In this document: positions 40,301-51,580 of the stretch, piece after piece
Layout: each line of letters begins with the position of its first letter
Position numbering within the stretch: the first letter of the stretch is position 1
Source: Ulota crispa
Taxonomy: Eukaryota > Streptophyta > Bryopsida > Orthotrichales > Orthotrichaceae
Assembly (NCBI GenBank): GCA_963920765.1
Contig: OY987242.1
Span: 25,692,002-25,756,001 of the forward strand
Direction: 5' to 3'
DNA length: 64,000 nucleotides
The notes under the pieces: generated by a model
Databases searched by the model: none
The model's input: only the letters and a program-made list of their open reading frames with translations
Told to the model about the DNA's origin: nothing
Translations under genes and position numbers: made by a program

Positions 40301-43300
40301 ATTGACTGGCTTGTATTTCTGTGTTTCGATTTGGAACTTGTTTTCTTTGAATTGTTGTTTTCAAATTGGTCTCACCACAGCAAACCCGCAAGTAGGGATG
40401 ATATTGATCTCTAACAGAACTTCTGTCATATTATCTGTGTCTCTGCCAGAGATGTATGAAAGATCGTATGGAGCAGATTGTCGAGTGTATACTCCAGAGA
40501 AATCTAACAAGTTTTCTAATATTTATGTGAGTATTCGCAAGCCATACTTTCTTGAATGTTCTATTTGTTAATCTGTGCAGCACGTGTGAGAAAGAATAAG
40601 ATGAGAAAGTTGTTTCCTTACCATGCATGGTATGTGTTATGTTTCTCTGTGCATTGTTTTAGTACATATTTGCGGGTTTTTGTCTGTCTAGTAAGGTTTT
40701 TACGCAACAACTATCGAAAAATATTTTTTATCAATTACTGAGCTCGTCACCAGCTTTAAGTAGCCATTAGTATGGATTGGTCGTTTCTATTGTTAGATGT
40801 CAATACTGTTTTCATGGATGGACTTCACTATTGAAGTGAAAGTTTCTGTCGTGTGATTTTGGACATGACAGTTATGGGTTTGTTAACACCAATTTCATCT
40901 TTTTCTTTGCATCGCAGAATACCTTGTTTGATGAGTTTGTGATAGCACATACATTAGGGTGGTGGGGAAAGGCCATAATGGTCCGCAACCTACCTCTCCT
41001 GTGGGTGCTGTCTATTGGGTTCGAGATGGCAGAGGTAGTTTTACCTTTTCATTTACCTCTTTGTCACCTGCATCATGTTGAAAGTTAAGAAAAGAATGCG
41101 GTGCTGATGTCGTTTGAGCTTTCTATTTTATGTTTAAGAATCCATTACTTTTGTCTTTGTTAGAATTGAAAGTCTTATTTACAAGTTGTAGAAGGCTTAA
41201 TGTGAGCAGTAAAGAACATATTGCTATTCATTTAGAAAGGCTTTAAAACTAATGCGCAATATTGGACTTCGTATGAATTGACCGGAAGATATTGCTGTTA
41301 ATTTCTAGGTAACTTTCAACCATATGCTGCCGAACTTCAACGAGTGTTGGTGGGATAGCATCATTCTTGATGTTTTCCTCTGCAACTGGATTGGTATGCC
41401 TTGTGATGCTCTGTGCGGAAAATCATTTGTAATTATCAGTTTACTTCTAGCTTTTTATTCAATGTTTTCATGAATGTTTCTAATACACAATGACAACGTG
41501 ATTATGGAATTTACAGGAATTTGGGCTGGAATGCAGACCGTGAAATATTTTGATGGAAAGCCTTATGCTTGGGTTGGTCTAAGTCGACAAAAGTCTATTC
41601 TCGGTAAGGTAGGAATTTTTCTTTTTCTTCCCATTCCATTTCAATTATATGATCTTCTTGCACAACGAAGAAGGAATCTCTTTGTGTTCTTTCACCAGAT
41701 ATAGACCATGAGAATCTGTCCATGTTGGCTAGCACCTATTTCGATTGTAGGTCACTATGCGGAGTTTGACTCCGAAGCTCTCAACTTTGATCTTTCTAAC
41801 AATTGTTTAGTGTTAAATCCTCCTTCTAAAAAGCCTAGTTGCGTTAAACCCTTCCAATTGTACCGTCATTTAAGGCAGTTTCCAACTTTGATAATTGTAA
41901 CACGACTAGATTTCTGAAACACCTCTTGGGGGTGGGCTTCTGTACTACTAGATCAGAATTTGCATTGTACTTTTCTCTCAGGAATTTTTTTGGATGTAGA
42001 AATTAGGGAAACTTTCATGGATACCCCTGAAGTTTGTAATATTTTCATAGATACCCCTTCTTTTCCAGAAATATCACAAATACCCTTGGACCAATAAATT
42101 TAGGCGTTTGTTTTGTTGTGCATGCCACTCCCCTTCTTCCTTTGTGCGCATGCATAACAAGAAAGAAGTAGTGTGCACACAAAGAAAGAAGGGAAGTGGC
42201 ATGCACAACAAAACAAACGCCTAAATTTATTGGTCCAAGGGTATTTGTGATCATTCTGAAAAAGCAGGGGTATCTATGAAAATATTACAAACTTCAGGGG
42301 TATCCATGAAATTTTCCCTAGAAATTAATGTTAGTTGTTTCCTATAGGAACATAGCATGTTGATTTAAAAACGTGGTGCAAGGTATTTAAACCACGGTGA
42401 CGTTGGAGGTTACAGGTCAAAAGATCGCTTTGGCAATTTACACCAGCCTACTGGGACAAAGACGAGTGGAATCCATTGCAAGGCCCTGTTCGGTTTGTGC
42501 AAGTTCTGATATTTTTGCTTATTGTGCTGATGGTTGAGGTGAATGCATTTTTCCTCAAGTATTGCCTTTGGATACCGCCTTTGAACCCACTCAACACATG
42601 TCGGTTGATAGTTTGGTGGCTAATTGCAAATCCTGCAATCCGAGAGTTCAATACTTTTCTGCAAACAAGGTGGGCTGTCATAACCCTGATCTCCATTTCC
42701 GACTGATTAATGAAGTGCCCATGACTGCCTATATCTCGATATGAGATTATTATTTTTAAACTTTTTTCACTTTTTTCTTGCTTTGCGTTTTTTTGTTATA
42801 TGATCCATGTGGTTTTTGTCGGATGATGTTACAAATGAAAGGGATTTTTTATATTCCAGTTTCTCATGTATTGGAGATTTTCTTTTTGAAAAATCTCAGA
42901 AAACCTATTAAGAAGCTGGGAGCTTTTTGCTGGCTGGCTATTGCAATCGCAATTGTGGAGACTCTCATCTGTATAAAATTCGGCCGAGGTAAGCTTGCTT
43001 GAATGTTTCTTGACCCTAACCTTGATTTCTCACATTTGTATGGCCTTTTTTTGTTGAAAGTTATCGTTTGTAAGTATTCTTATTCCTGCTTAGTGATATG
43101 GAAATCAAGGGAATTGTCTTGGAGAGTCATTATTATGGAACTCTTGGTACATACTAATACAAATTGTCGTGTGCATCCAGGCCTGTATCCCAAGCCGATG
43201 CCAGCTTTTGTATTCTGGTTCTGGACAACAGTGTCCACTACTCTTGTTTTGTTTTTGTCTACTTGGACAATTAAGGTATGTTTTGATCATAAGCAAGACA

Positions 43301-43341
43301 TGAAAGAGATTGAAAGAGTGGGTTTAAAGAAATCCCGGTAA
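37379..43341 (+). CDS. PSS1: Phosphatidylserine synthase, base-exchange type, 468 aa
   Basis: The twelve coding exons are 37379-37641, 38950-39012, 39163-39222, 39648-39738, 40045-40099, 40450-40526, 40918-41034, 41309-41393, 41517-41608, 42416-42669, 42900-42988 and 43181-43341. All have GT-AG borders and phases match throughout. The protein begins with an acidic Ser/Gly-rich head, then [81 protein letters not shown] and [12 protein letters not shown], in the order of plant PSS. It has multiple membrane spans. The enzyme works in the ER, exchanging free serine for the head group of phosphatidylethanolamine. The start is the first ATG of the exon's open frame. The length is somewhat above the roughly 425 residues of the Arabidopsis protein. 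The last exon could instead splice at 43275 (AAG followed by GTATGT), which would change the C-terminus. Intron 9 holds a Mutator-type foldback. The leader introns hold repeats and MITEs. Confidence 0.92.
42006..42318. mobile_element. Mutator-type foldback MITE in PSS intron 9
   Basis: The arms start GGGAAACTTTCATGGATACC and fold back over almost the whole 313 bp. The 9-bp flanks TAGAAATTA at 41997-42005 and 42319-42327 are identical, as expected for Mutator-like transposition. A second copy is at 60454-60765. It lies well away from the splice sites of the 41609-42415 intron. Confidence 0.9.
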
Positions 43342-44346
43342 TGGTGTTTATTTCAGCGTTTAGTTAGCTTATCTCAAGCCAGCTTTCGTGATTTATAAAG
43401 GAAAGCTCAAGAATTTTACTTTGTACCCAACGGAAGATGCTTTCAACTCTGGAACTCTGAAGGTACATACACTTGCTAGGCAACTGAGCATGGTTCGTCT
43501 TATTGGGTCAGCCGAAATTTTGGTGGACCTTGTTGGCTGTTGAATGAAGCTTGTAATACAGGATTAGCATATATTATTTGGTTATTGTGTGAATAAACTA
43601 TGAACCTTCAAAGTGTTGAGTATAGATATACCCAAAATTAACCATATACTTCTCGATTTTGGATAAGGGTCACAATTAGGTGTACTTTGCTTACTAGCAT
43701 GGGAGTTAACCCCTATGCTTGAGGGTTAGCACTTGAGCCTAGGTGCTAACCTTTAACTGCTATGTAATTCATTTTTTGCATGATGAACAATTTGTGCAAT
43801 GTTCCTTGCTCTATGCACGATGCATTTTTTTTCTTCTAAATTTTCTCTATTTTGGTGTTAAACTTCAACAACGCAAGGTCTACTATTACGCTATAAATTA
43901 AAGTTGGAAGCTCAAAGACATGTCGTTTGGAGTCCAAGAAGTGATCTTGAAAATACAAGCTTTGCAAGTTGAGTTCTCAAAAATCAAAGACTAACCATGG
44001 TTAGAGTTTTACAATTACAAATCCACTGCAGTAAATTTTCTTCAGAAGTTTTCAATATATGAGATCTAAATTACATTAGAAGGCATCAAGGGTTTAAACT
44101 AGCACCTTAGATGACACCCATTTTGAATTGCTCACAAAATTTATCATTGTTGTTACATGCATTTTATTTTTGAACTTGTAGCTCAAGTTTTTGACTCTCC
44201 ATCAATCAAGTTTTGAGATTTTAGTGGAACTTCAGATGTAGGATGTAGTGTGAATTGTCTCTTAGAGTAGCTTGCACAACAACACTTTAAAAAAAAGTTT
44301 TAGCACCAATCAAGTGGGATTTTGCGCAAGTGTTGGATGCTACAAA
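43342..44346. other. PSS 3' UTR then intergenic DNA
   Basis: The first few hundred bases after the stop are probably untranslated transcript. Near 43695-43760 is a small inverted GTTAACCCCTATGC/GGTGCTAACC cluster. No other gene seen. Confidence 0.4.
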
Positions 44347-44537
44347 CACTAGAAGAAAAACAAGGATAAACGACTCCACAAATCACAACGACTAGGTCAC
44401 TAGAACTGCCTTGCAACTCCACAAACAAATGCACAACTGCACAACTAGATTGTAAGTGTGCAAATGTTGTGGAGTTGTTGTGCAGTTGCAAGGCAGTTCT
44501 GGTGACCTAGTTGTTTATCCTTGTTTTTCTTCTGGTG
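44347..44537. mobile_element. CACTA-type MITE, 191 bp
   Basis: Starts CACTAGAAGAAAAACAAGGA and ends TTGTTTTTCTTCTGGTG, with long subterminal inverted repeats around AACTGCCTTGCAACT. It is flanked on both sides by AAA, which fits the 3-bp duplication of CACTA elements. Its ends match those of the 2.16 kb element at 56946-59107. A transcript would form a strong hairpin. Confidence 0.85.
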
Positions 44538-47500
44538 AAAGTAGAGAAAAAACTTGGGAGCCAAGTTGTGAAAGATTTTTGGTTAAAAACATTCAAGACA
44601 TTTTTGAAGTATTACATTTTGTCTTTTACAACTTGACAAATTTTAATACTAGCATTTAGTCAAGATTTGCAAAGATGGATGTGGAACATGGTATAACTAA
44701 CATTGAGTTGGAACTTGTTAAATACTAAATATGGTATTACTAATAGAAAAATGAATTCCTTACTACAATGTCAAAGATTCTTATTCTAAAGGCCCATTTG
44801 GACACCAAGCGCGTGTCTACTTTTACCTTTGGAATCAAGCTTTGTCAGTGTATCTTGGTTTCCACGACATTAATAATGATATTTGGTGTTCAAAATACTA
44901 TTACTAATTGTAACACTAAATGTCAACAACACAATAGTATTATCAACATTCAATGTCAACATGAACATTATTTTTCAACTAAATCTTCACCAAAAACTCT
45001 ACATTAGTACCATATTATTTTAGCTTGCACTAATCTTGTATCCAACATTAACACCAATTATGAACTAAATAACAATTAAAGTGAATTAAATGATAGAATA
45101 AAATAACAATGTAAATACCATAATACTAAATATCATTATTAATGTGGTGACTAATATGTGAACTACCCATAGGTGAAGCAAGATTAGAGTTTGGACGGTC
45201 AAGGTGAATAAACACCCTCACTGCCCTTTTCCTAGATGAATGGGGCCAAGAGCTTAGTCAAATGTTTTATGTGGTTGTGGGGCCAAGGTAAAAACCTCTG
45301 CTTTTTCACATTTGAAATTTCTTTATAGTTTGGAAATTCACCAACAAAAGGTTGAATTTGGAAATTTTGACTTCATATTCAAATTTCACTAAACCCAACT
45401 GTACTCTAGAACCTCAAAAGAGAATATAATTGAACATTACAAAAATAGGGGACAAATTATTACTTTTACCCTTGTCTGAAAACTATTTAACATTTTCACA
45501 ATGGCCTAAAAACATGGATTCATAATGTACAGACCCGTGAGGCCTCATTCATCCAAACAGGGGGCTTGAGGGGGTCAATTCACTCTGGGCAGTATGGACC
45601 ACAAGTTCAAAATTTCCAACCCTAAACCAATTGAATTTTTGAGAATTTAGTGAGACTTGGGCAGCAGTGTGAACTGCCCATTAGTGAATGGAATCCATTA
45701 TGGAATGCTTTGTGAAGTGATGTCCTCAGAACTTAGAAAGCTTTACAAGTGTGTATAAATATCCAAGGATATGTTCCTGGCACCAAAGCACTCCAGAATG
45801 CCGAGCAGGCCTTAGAGGAAAAGTAGGAAAACCCATGAGCTTTTTTTACATGTGGCCCTCAAAAGAGCCAGCAACATGTCTAGCATGAGGTTCCTTAGCA
45901 AAAGGTGGCCAACAAGCGGCCAAGTCTAGTGAATGGCCTCGACAACTCAACCTTGGGTCCCATGAGTCTTGATACTTCCCTTGCATTTGTGGTCGTGGTA
46001 ATTCGAACCCTTCTAACCCTCTCCTATTAATTCAACAAGTATGCCTTGCACATGCTTTGCGTTGTGTTTTTCTTAAATTTTGGTAACTTTTTAGCTAGAT
46101 TTTCACCTTAACTTTCCTTGTTTTTTACTTTTCCACCACTCCTTTTTGAATTTCAAATTTTGGGTGACAAACAAGCACCCAATGCTTGACACCTATTGCT
46201 TTGTCATAGAATTTTTTTGAGTTGATAAACGTTATTGAAAATCTTGTAAAAAATAAATAACCCACTCTTTGTAATATAGATATTTCTAAACATTGCTTTC
46301 ACATGGAGTCAAATTGCTAAAAACTACTACACAAATTATTTCATATTAGTGCAAGATTTTGAATAGTGCAAGAACAATATTTTTCTTAGTTTTTATCTAA
46401 TTAGTATGCAAAATTTGGCATGGCTCTTGTTCTTGTTTTCCAAATAAGGGTTTGGCCACAACCTTTCACCACCCCTCAAGTAGTAACTTTGGTGATAAAG
46501 CCTTTGTAACACAACACCCTTCACACATTCTCTTATTGGACTATGTGCTTGCAAAATCTCCTTGAAAGTTTGACCATTTGAGTTTTACTATTTGAGACGC
46601 TATCCATATACTATAATCCACAATATACTGAATTAAAATAAATTGCTAAAAGTTCATTTATAAGTGCTTCTTGTGAATTCACCTATTTCTTAAATTGATA
46701 CAAGTTTAAGTTATTAGTGCAAGGTGCAATAAATGAAATAACTTGTATACTAATCATGTTAAGAATACTGCTAAATGGGGTAAAATAATGCCAAATGTGC
46801 TAAAACCCTTTCTTTGGTTGTGTCATTTTCACACAAAGAATTGATAAAATGTTTGCTAAATTTAGCCACATTGGGGTATTATTTTTTACTGAAGGACGGC
46901 ATGGTAGATGCAATAGATCCGTATATGCACATTCAGCCAAAATTCTGTAGCCAGTCCATGGGATATAACTTTATGTTTACGGTGACAAAAAAAGAGAAAG
47001 AAAAGAAGAGTAAGGCAAGTTTCATATCCATATGATTATTCCCTTCGGGAGAATGTGTCCAAAATTTGAATAATGAGTGTAAAATTTGAAAGTCCCATGC
47101 ATAATGACACTAAATTATTTTTCATTTATTCATATGCTTTTAAATTCTTGTTAGTTTTCTAAAATTCATGATACATAGACTCTAAAAAAAACCATTGAAA
47201 GTATTTTGTAATTCAAAAAGCATGAGTGCGCTAAACCTCAAAGAACAAAATTTCTAAGTTAAAAAGCGACCTTTCAAGTATGACTAGCCTGTATGATTTT
47301 AAAAATCTAAAAATACCAAGACAACTAGAATTTCAAATGAGAACAAAAGAAAATCGATTCTTGTGAAAATCGTTATGTTTTCAATCTGTAATTCATTTCA
47401 TGAGGAATTTTGAAAATTTTATTTCAAAATTTGTTGATGAAAATAATGGTTTTAGTAACAGATTTAATTATGTGGATACGATCTATGGGTCATAGCATAT

Positions 47501-47603
47501 ACTTTTTTGTTTGAAAATCATTATTCATTTTTATTCCAGATTTGGTGTTCTAACACATCTTCACATCCTTTCAGGTTTGGAGTATCCCACATTGCTCCTA
47601 GGA
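44538..47603. other. AT-rich intergenic DNA
   Basis: The segment at 45225-45600 (ATGAATGGGGCCAAG and related words) belongs to the same dispersed repeat as 16480-16610. The rest has only short open frames without family resemblance. Confidence 0.45.
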
Positions 47604-48584
47604 TTAACCCTTCATTGCTGGAGGGGACAGAAAGTGTCCTCTTACTCTCTGCGTGTGTAATTCAAATTGTTGTAACTTTTGCATTGGTAGTCCAAATTCA
47701 ACAATTTCTCTAGATAAAGTTGCACATACAAATCTGTATTCTATGGAAAAAATTTCAGAACAACCTAAGATGTATTAAGTTTGTGAAAGCCATTCAAAGT
47801 TCACATGTTCAATTTGAGTTCACCACATTGCATTGTAATGGCTGCAACTTTGGGGACTTGTATCTTTTTCATCAAATATGTTTTTTCAATAAAATTTGTT
47901 GGATTTTGTTCCCCTTGAATTCTAATAATATTGGTAGAAGTTTCATGTCAATCCAAGTTGTTTTGAATGTTTGGGAGCAACTCAAATTTCAAAATCCACA
48001 CACTTTTTCATTATTGTGAACTTTGGTGGCTAGTAACTTCTTCATATAACTTCCATTTTTGATCCTTTATATATTGAAAGTTGCGCATGTTAGTCTAGTT
48101 GCTTTGGCTAAAATTTCATTTCAATCCAAGAAGTTAGGAGTGAATGAGAAGCATTCTAGTAGAGGGAGGATTGGCAATAGATGTGAATTTTTGCTACTTT
48201 TTTCACTATTTTTTGACATATCAAAACAATTTTGCAAACATAATGAGTCTATTAAGTTAATTTTTTTTCACCAATGTGTATGTATACTAGTTTCATATCA
48301 CCTTTTAATTTAAGTTTTTTTCATTTGAGCAAGTTTAGAAATCAACACTCACCTCCAAATGTGTTTTTTAGAAAATTTTAGCATCTTTTTTTAACACTAA
48401 AACATTATAATCTTTCAATCTATGTGGTCAAATGATCTTAAATTTGATCTACATGATTTGCAACAAGCACACTAAAAGATTGTACGATTGAGATTTTCAT
48501 AATTTATAAACATTTAGACTTACAGCAAATTGAATTGCAAAGAGAATGTTAAGGGTCTTTGAACCTCAGGCGATGAGGAGTTAA
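47604..48584. mobile_element. TTAA-bounded element, 981 bp
   Basis: The left end TTAACCCTTCATTGCTGGAG and the right end CTCAGGCGATGAGGAGTTAA are imperfect inverted repeats, with TTAA at both outer edges. Its right part shares an ATTATAATCTTTCAA block with the nested element at 31689-32295. Open frames inside do not resemble a transposase. Confidence 0.6.
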
Positions 48585-49314
48585 ACAATCTGGTGCACTA
48601 TTATAGTTTTCTTGCATACTTGGATGTAAGCATCTATTGAGGGAACTTTAGCTATCTATGTTTCATAGACCTTTGTATCTAAATATTAAAATCTAAGTTT
48701 TTATCAATGCATGTTGGAACTTGGGTTAAACAAACACAATAAATTTTACCATATTTAATGCTCAATTTATTGTTAGGAATGGTTACTATCAAACACAAAA
48801 ATAAATTACAACAATCAAATTAACATATTGACCACAACAAAAAGACCATCAACTAAAATATCTAAGTTGAATGTTTACAAATGTGTGCTTTTAAATTAGT
48901 AGTGTGAGTCAAACATGATATGTCATGCTAAATTCATAACAAGCTATATTTTTACATGTACATACAGAAAATAATTTATTATTAAAGGTACCATCTTTTA
49001 AATTTCATGTGTAAATATAAAATAATACATGATTTGTTTCTTTTTGGTAGCAATATTAATTTTTTTGCTCCATCAAATTATAATTAATAACTTTATTGTT
49101 CAAACAACAATATTTTCATAATGTTTAGCACCTCTTTCGTGTATAACGTAACAAAGTAAGATATCAACATCATCCTCATGAATACGAAAGTTCATAATAA
49201 TTTTCATCACGTTACAAAAAAAATCAACAAATTGAAATTGAGATTTTTGTTGGACCTGATTTAATCTTGTTAGGTGGCTCAATGTTACATCAAAAACATT
49301 TTCCATACCTTCGT
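48585..49314. other. AT-rich intergenic DNA, nothing recognised
   Basis: No gene or matched repeat seen. Confidence 0.45.
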
Positions 49315-50248
49315 TTAACCCTTTAGTGCGCGGTTAACCATTTTTGGGTTGATTTTGGTACTCCGTGGTTTTTGTCATCTTTGTTCTATTTAATTTGCAA
49401 ACACACAAAACGTAATAGAGTTGGGGGTTTAGTTTGTGTTCCTACTAAAACAAATTTCAAAGCAAGGCATAAACAAACATGGTAGTTATGCGTGTTTTAC
49501 ATATGAAGTTGGGAATCTCATATGGGTGCAACAAATGAAATACTAATTCAGTGCATCTATTATGTGGCCCCAAAGCCCACATATTGCACCCAAAGTATCC
49601 GGCGCTAACTCTCTAGTAGTTGCGCATAAGATGCATGGTTTATTTAGATGTTCTACTTGTGGCGTATTTTAGCTACAACATTGCGTATTTCATGAAATCT
49701 TAGGCTCCAAAGGTTTGCAATGCTAAATGTGGGACCTTGTACCTCAAATAACACCCAATGTAGACGATATTGACCAATCAGATTTTGTGAAAACATGTTC
49801 CATGCATGATGTATTCAACTGCATATGAGTGGCCATGTTTATATTCTTCTAATGCTCAATTTCATAAATCATGCTATGAAATGCATAGATTGATTCGAAT
49901 TTTGAATTTTTTTATAGAAGTGTAGTAATTTAGAATGGGGCAATAGCCTCTACAAATTTCACTACCATCAAAAGTTTCAATAGCACAATTGACACTAATT
50001 AGTTAAAGTGTTTCACGTTTTTGCACAACAAGTTTTTTTGGATCATCAAATTTCTCACAATCCTCATGTGAAATTGTTCCAATAGATCAACCTTTTTTTA
50101 TATATTCATGTTGCCAAAATTTATAATTTTGATATGTCCTATCCAATTTAATTTTAGAAACACAGATTTTATCCTTGGATGTGTTTTGCAGACCGTATAG
50201 TGAAAATTTGAGATGCCCTCAAATGATTGACGGGCACTAAAAGGTTAA
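49315..50248. mobile_element. TTAA-bounded element, 934 bp
   Basis: The left end TTAACCCTTTAGTGCGCGG and the right end CGGGCACTAAAAGGTTAA are inverted repeats over about 15 bp, with TTAA outermost. The interior shows no open frame of note. Confidence 0.7.
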
Positions 50249-51237
50249 CCGCTAACCATGATACTTTTAGCACAGTTGAAATTCTGTCATAAATGCACAT
50301 GATTGTGAGTGTTAAATCACAACATTTTTATTTATTAGGTTTCCATACAGGAAATAAAGCAGATAAAAGAGCCTCAATAGTGTACTTCCGTATTTATTCA
50401 TAGTCACAATTTATGCATTCAAAACGCTAATGTCTATACAAAAATATATAGTATTATTTAAGCAAATACAACATGTTCGCAATGCTTATAAAAATTGTCT
50501 AAAATTATATATTTACAATCATTGTGGACATGATATGAAAACACTTTTTTACAGATGTTATAATAATAAAATATTGCATATAAAAATGACATTATAAAAG
50601 AGCTTGAAGTCAAAAAAAATTCAAAAAGGGAAACTTTGTAGACAACTTCTTGTGCTATTGTAAAGAGAGTTTTGTATAAGAGCATCTTCATTGGTGCCTC
50701 CAACATGCTCTGTGAGCAAGGCTGGGGTTACTATTCATGCTCTATATCTCCACTGGTCACTTGCCTCACTCAAATTCTAAAGAAGAGTCATCAAATGAGT
50801 GTTCGGGGACGGTGACCTCCTGAGACATCCTTCTTTTGTAGCAAGCTAAATTTTTGGGTTATTCCAAGCTTACATCTATTTCTAAACCCCATTGACGCAA
50901 GATTCTATCCAGATTGGATGCCTTTACAATTGACCTGGCTTTTGAATTGCGTACTTGCATGGCAAAGAATTAATTGTTAGTTGAAGAGAGCTCGCCCAAA
51001 TAACTTGTCGCTTGTTTCCAAGAATATTGTGACACGTCTATGCTAGCATCAACTAGTGGAGAAATTGTGGTTTGCCCGAAGAAACCCCGCAAGGGCCACA
51101 CCAAACAGCTACGGTGAGTCTCAAATCCTCCGGACCAGTGGAGGGGACCAGTGGAGATGCCCTCAAGGGAAGTGTTTTTGGCGGACGGTGCGATATTAAG
51201 GAGGTAACGGCGCAGTCAGACGCGCTCAACTGCGCCA
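50249..51237. other. Intergenic DNA and CP12 upstream region
   Basis: AT-rich up to about 50690, then GC-richer toward the CP12 gene. I see no other gene. A TCAAGGGA/CCAGTGGAG cluster near 51130-51170 contains a small direct repeat (ACCAGTGGAG twice). Confidence 0.4.
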
Positions 51238-51300
51238 CCAATCGTCCCGTGTGAACAGGGTGGACGCACCAGAGCCAAGAGAAATGGGCTCCGGATAAGG
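51238..51300 (+). promoter_or_regulatory. Candidate CP12 promoter elements: CCAAT and I-box
   Basis: A CCAAT pentamer lies at 51238-51242 and GATAAGG at 51294-51300, about 280 bp before the start codon. GATAAG I-boxes are common in light-regulated photosynthesis genes, which fits CP12. No clear TATA box is visible between here and the ATG. Both are short matches and could be chance. Confidence 0.35.
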
Positions 51301-51580
51301 GCATCCATCCAAATTTTCCAACCCTGCCCGCCATCCTCCACAGCTCGCTTTGCTTCTGCTTCGCCCGCTTCTTCTTCGTCGTCCACCTCTAAACTCAAAA
51401 GGGGATCGATCCTTCTCGCGCAGATTCTTGTGATCCCTCGCAACCGCAGGCTCACGAGCTCCACTCCATTCCCTGCTACAAGTACCGCAAATCACCTCTC
51501 CAATTCGAGCATTTTTTATCTTTTCATTTCGCACTTCGCTGTTATTCTTTGTTAAGATTCTGCGTTGAGACTTTGTTGCA

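Noticed and set aside
16000-45700. LTR retrotransposon remnants suggested by the GC-richer scraps at 14640, 16480 and 45225
   Set aside because: I found no paired long terminal repeats, primer binding site, polypurine tract or protease/polymerase motifs.
47604-48313. Several plus-strand frames of 66-99 codons that might be a small gene cluster
   Set aside because: They lie within a TTAA-bounded element, have no family resemblance, and their composition equals the AT-rich background.
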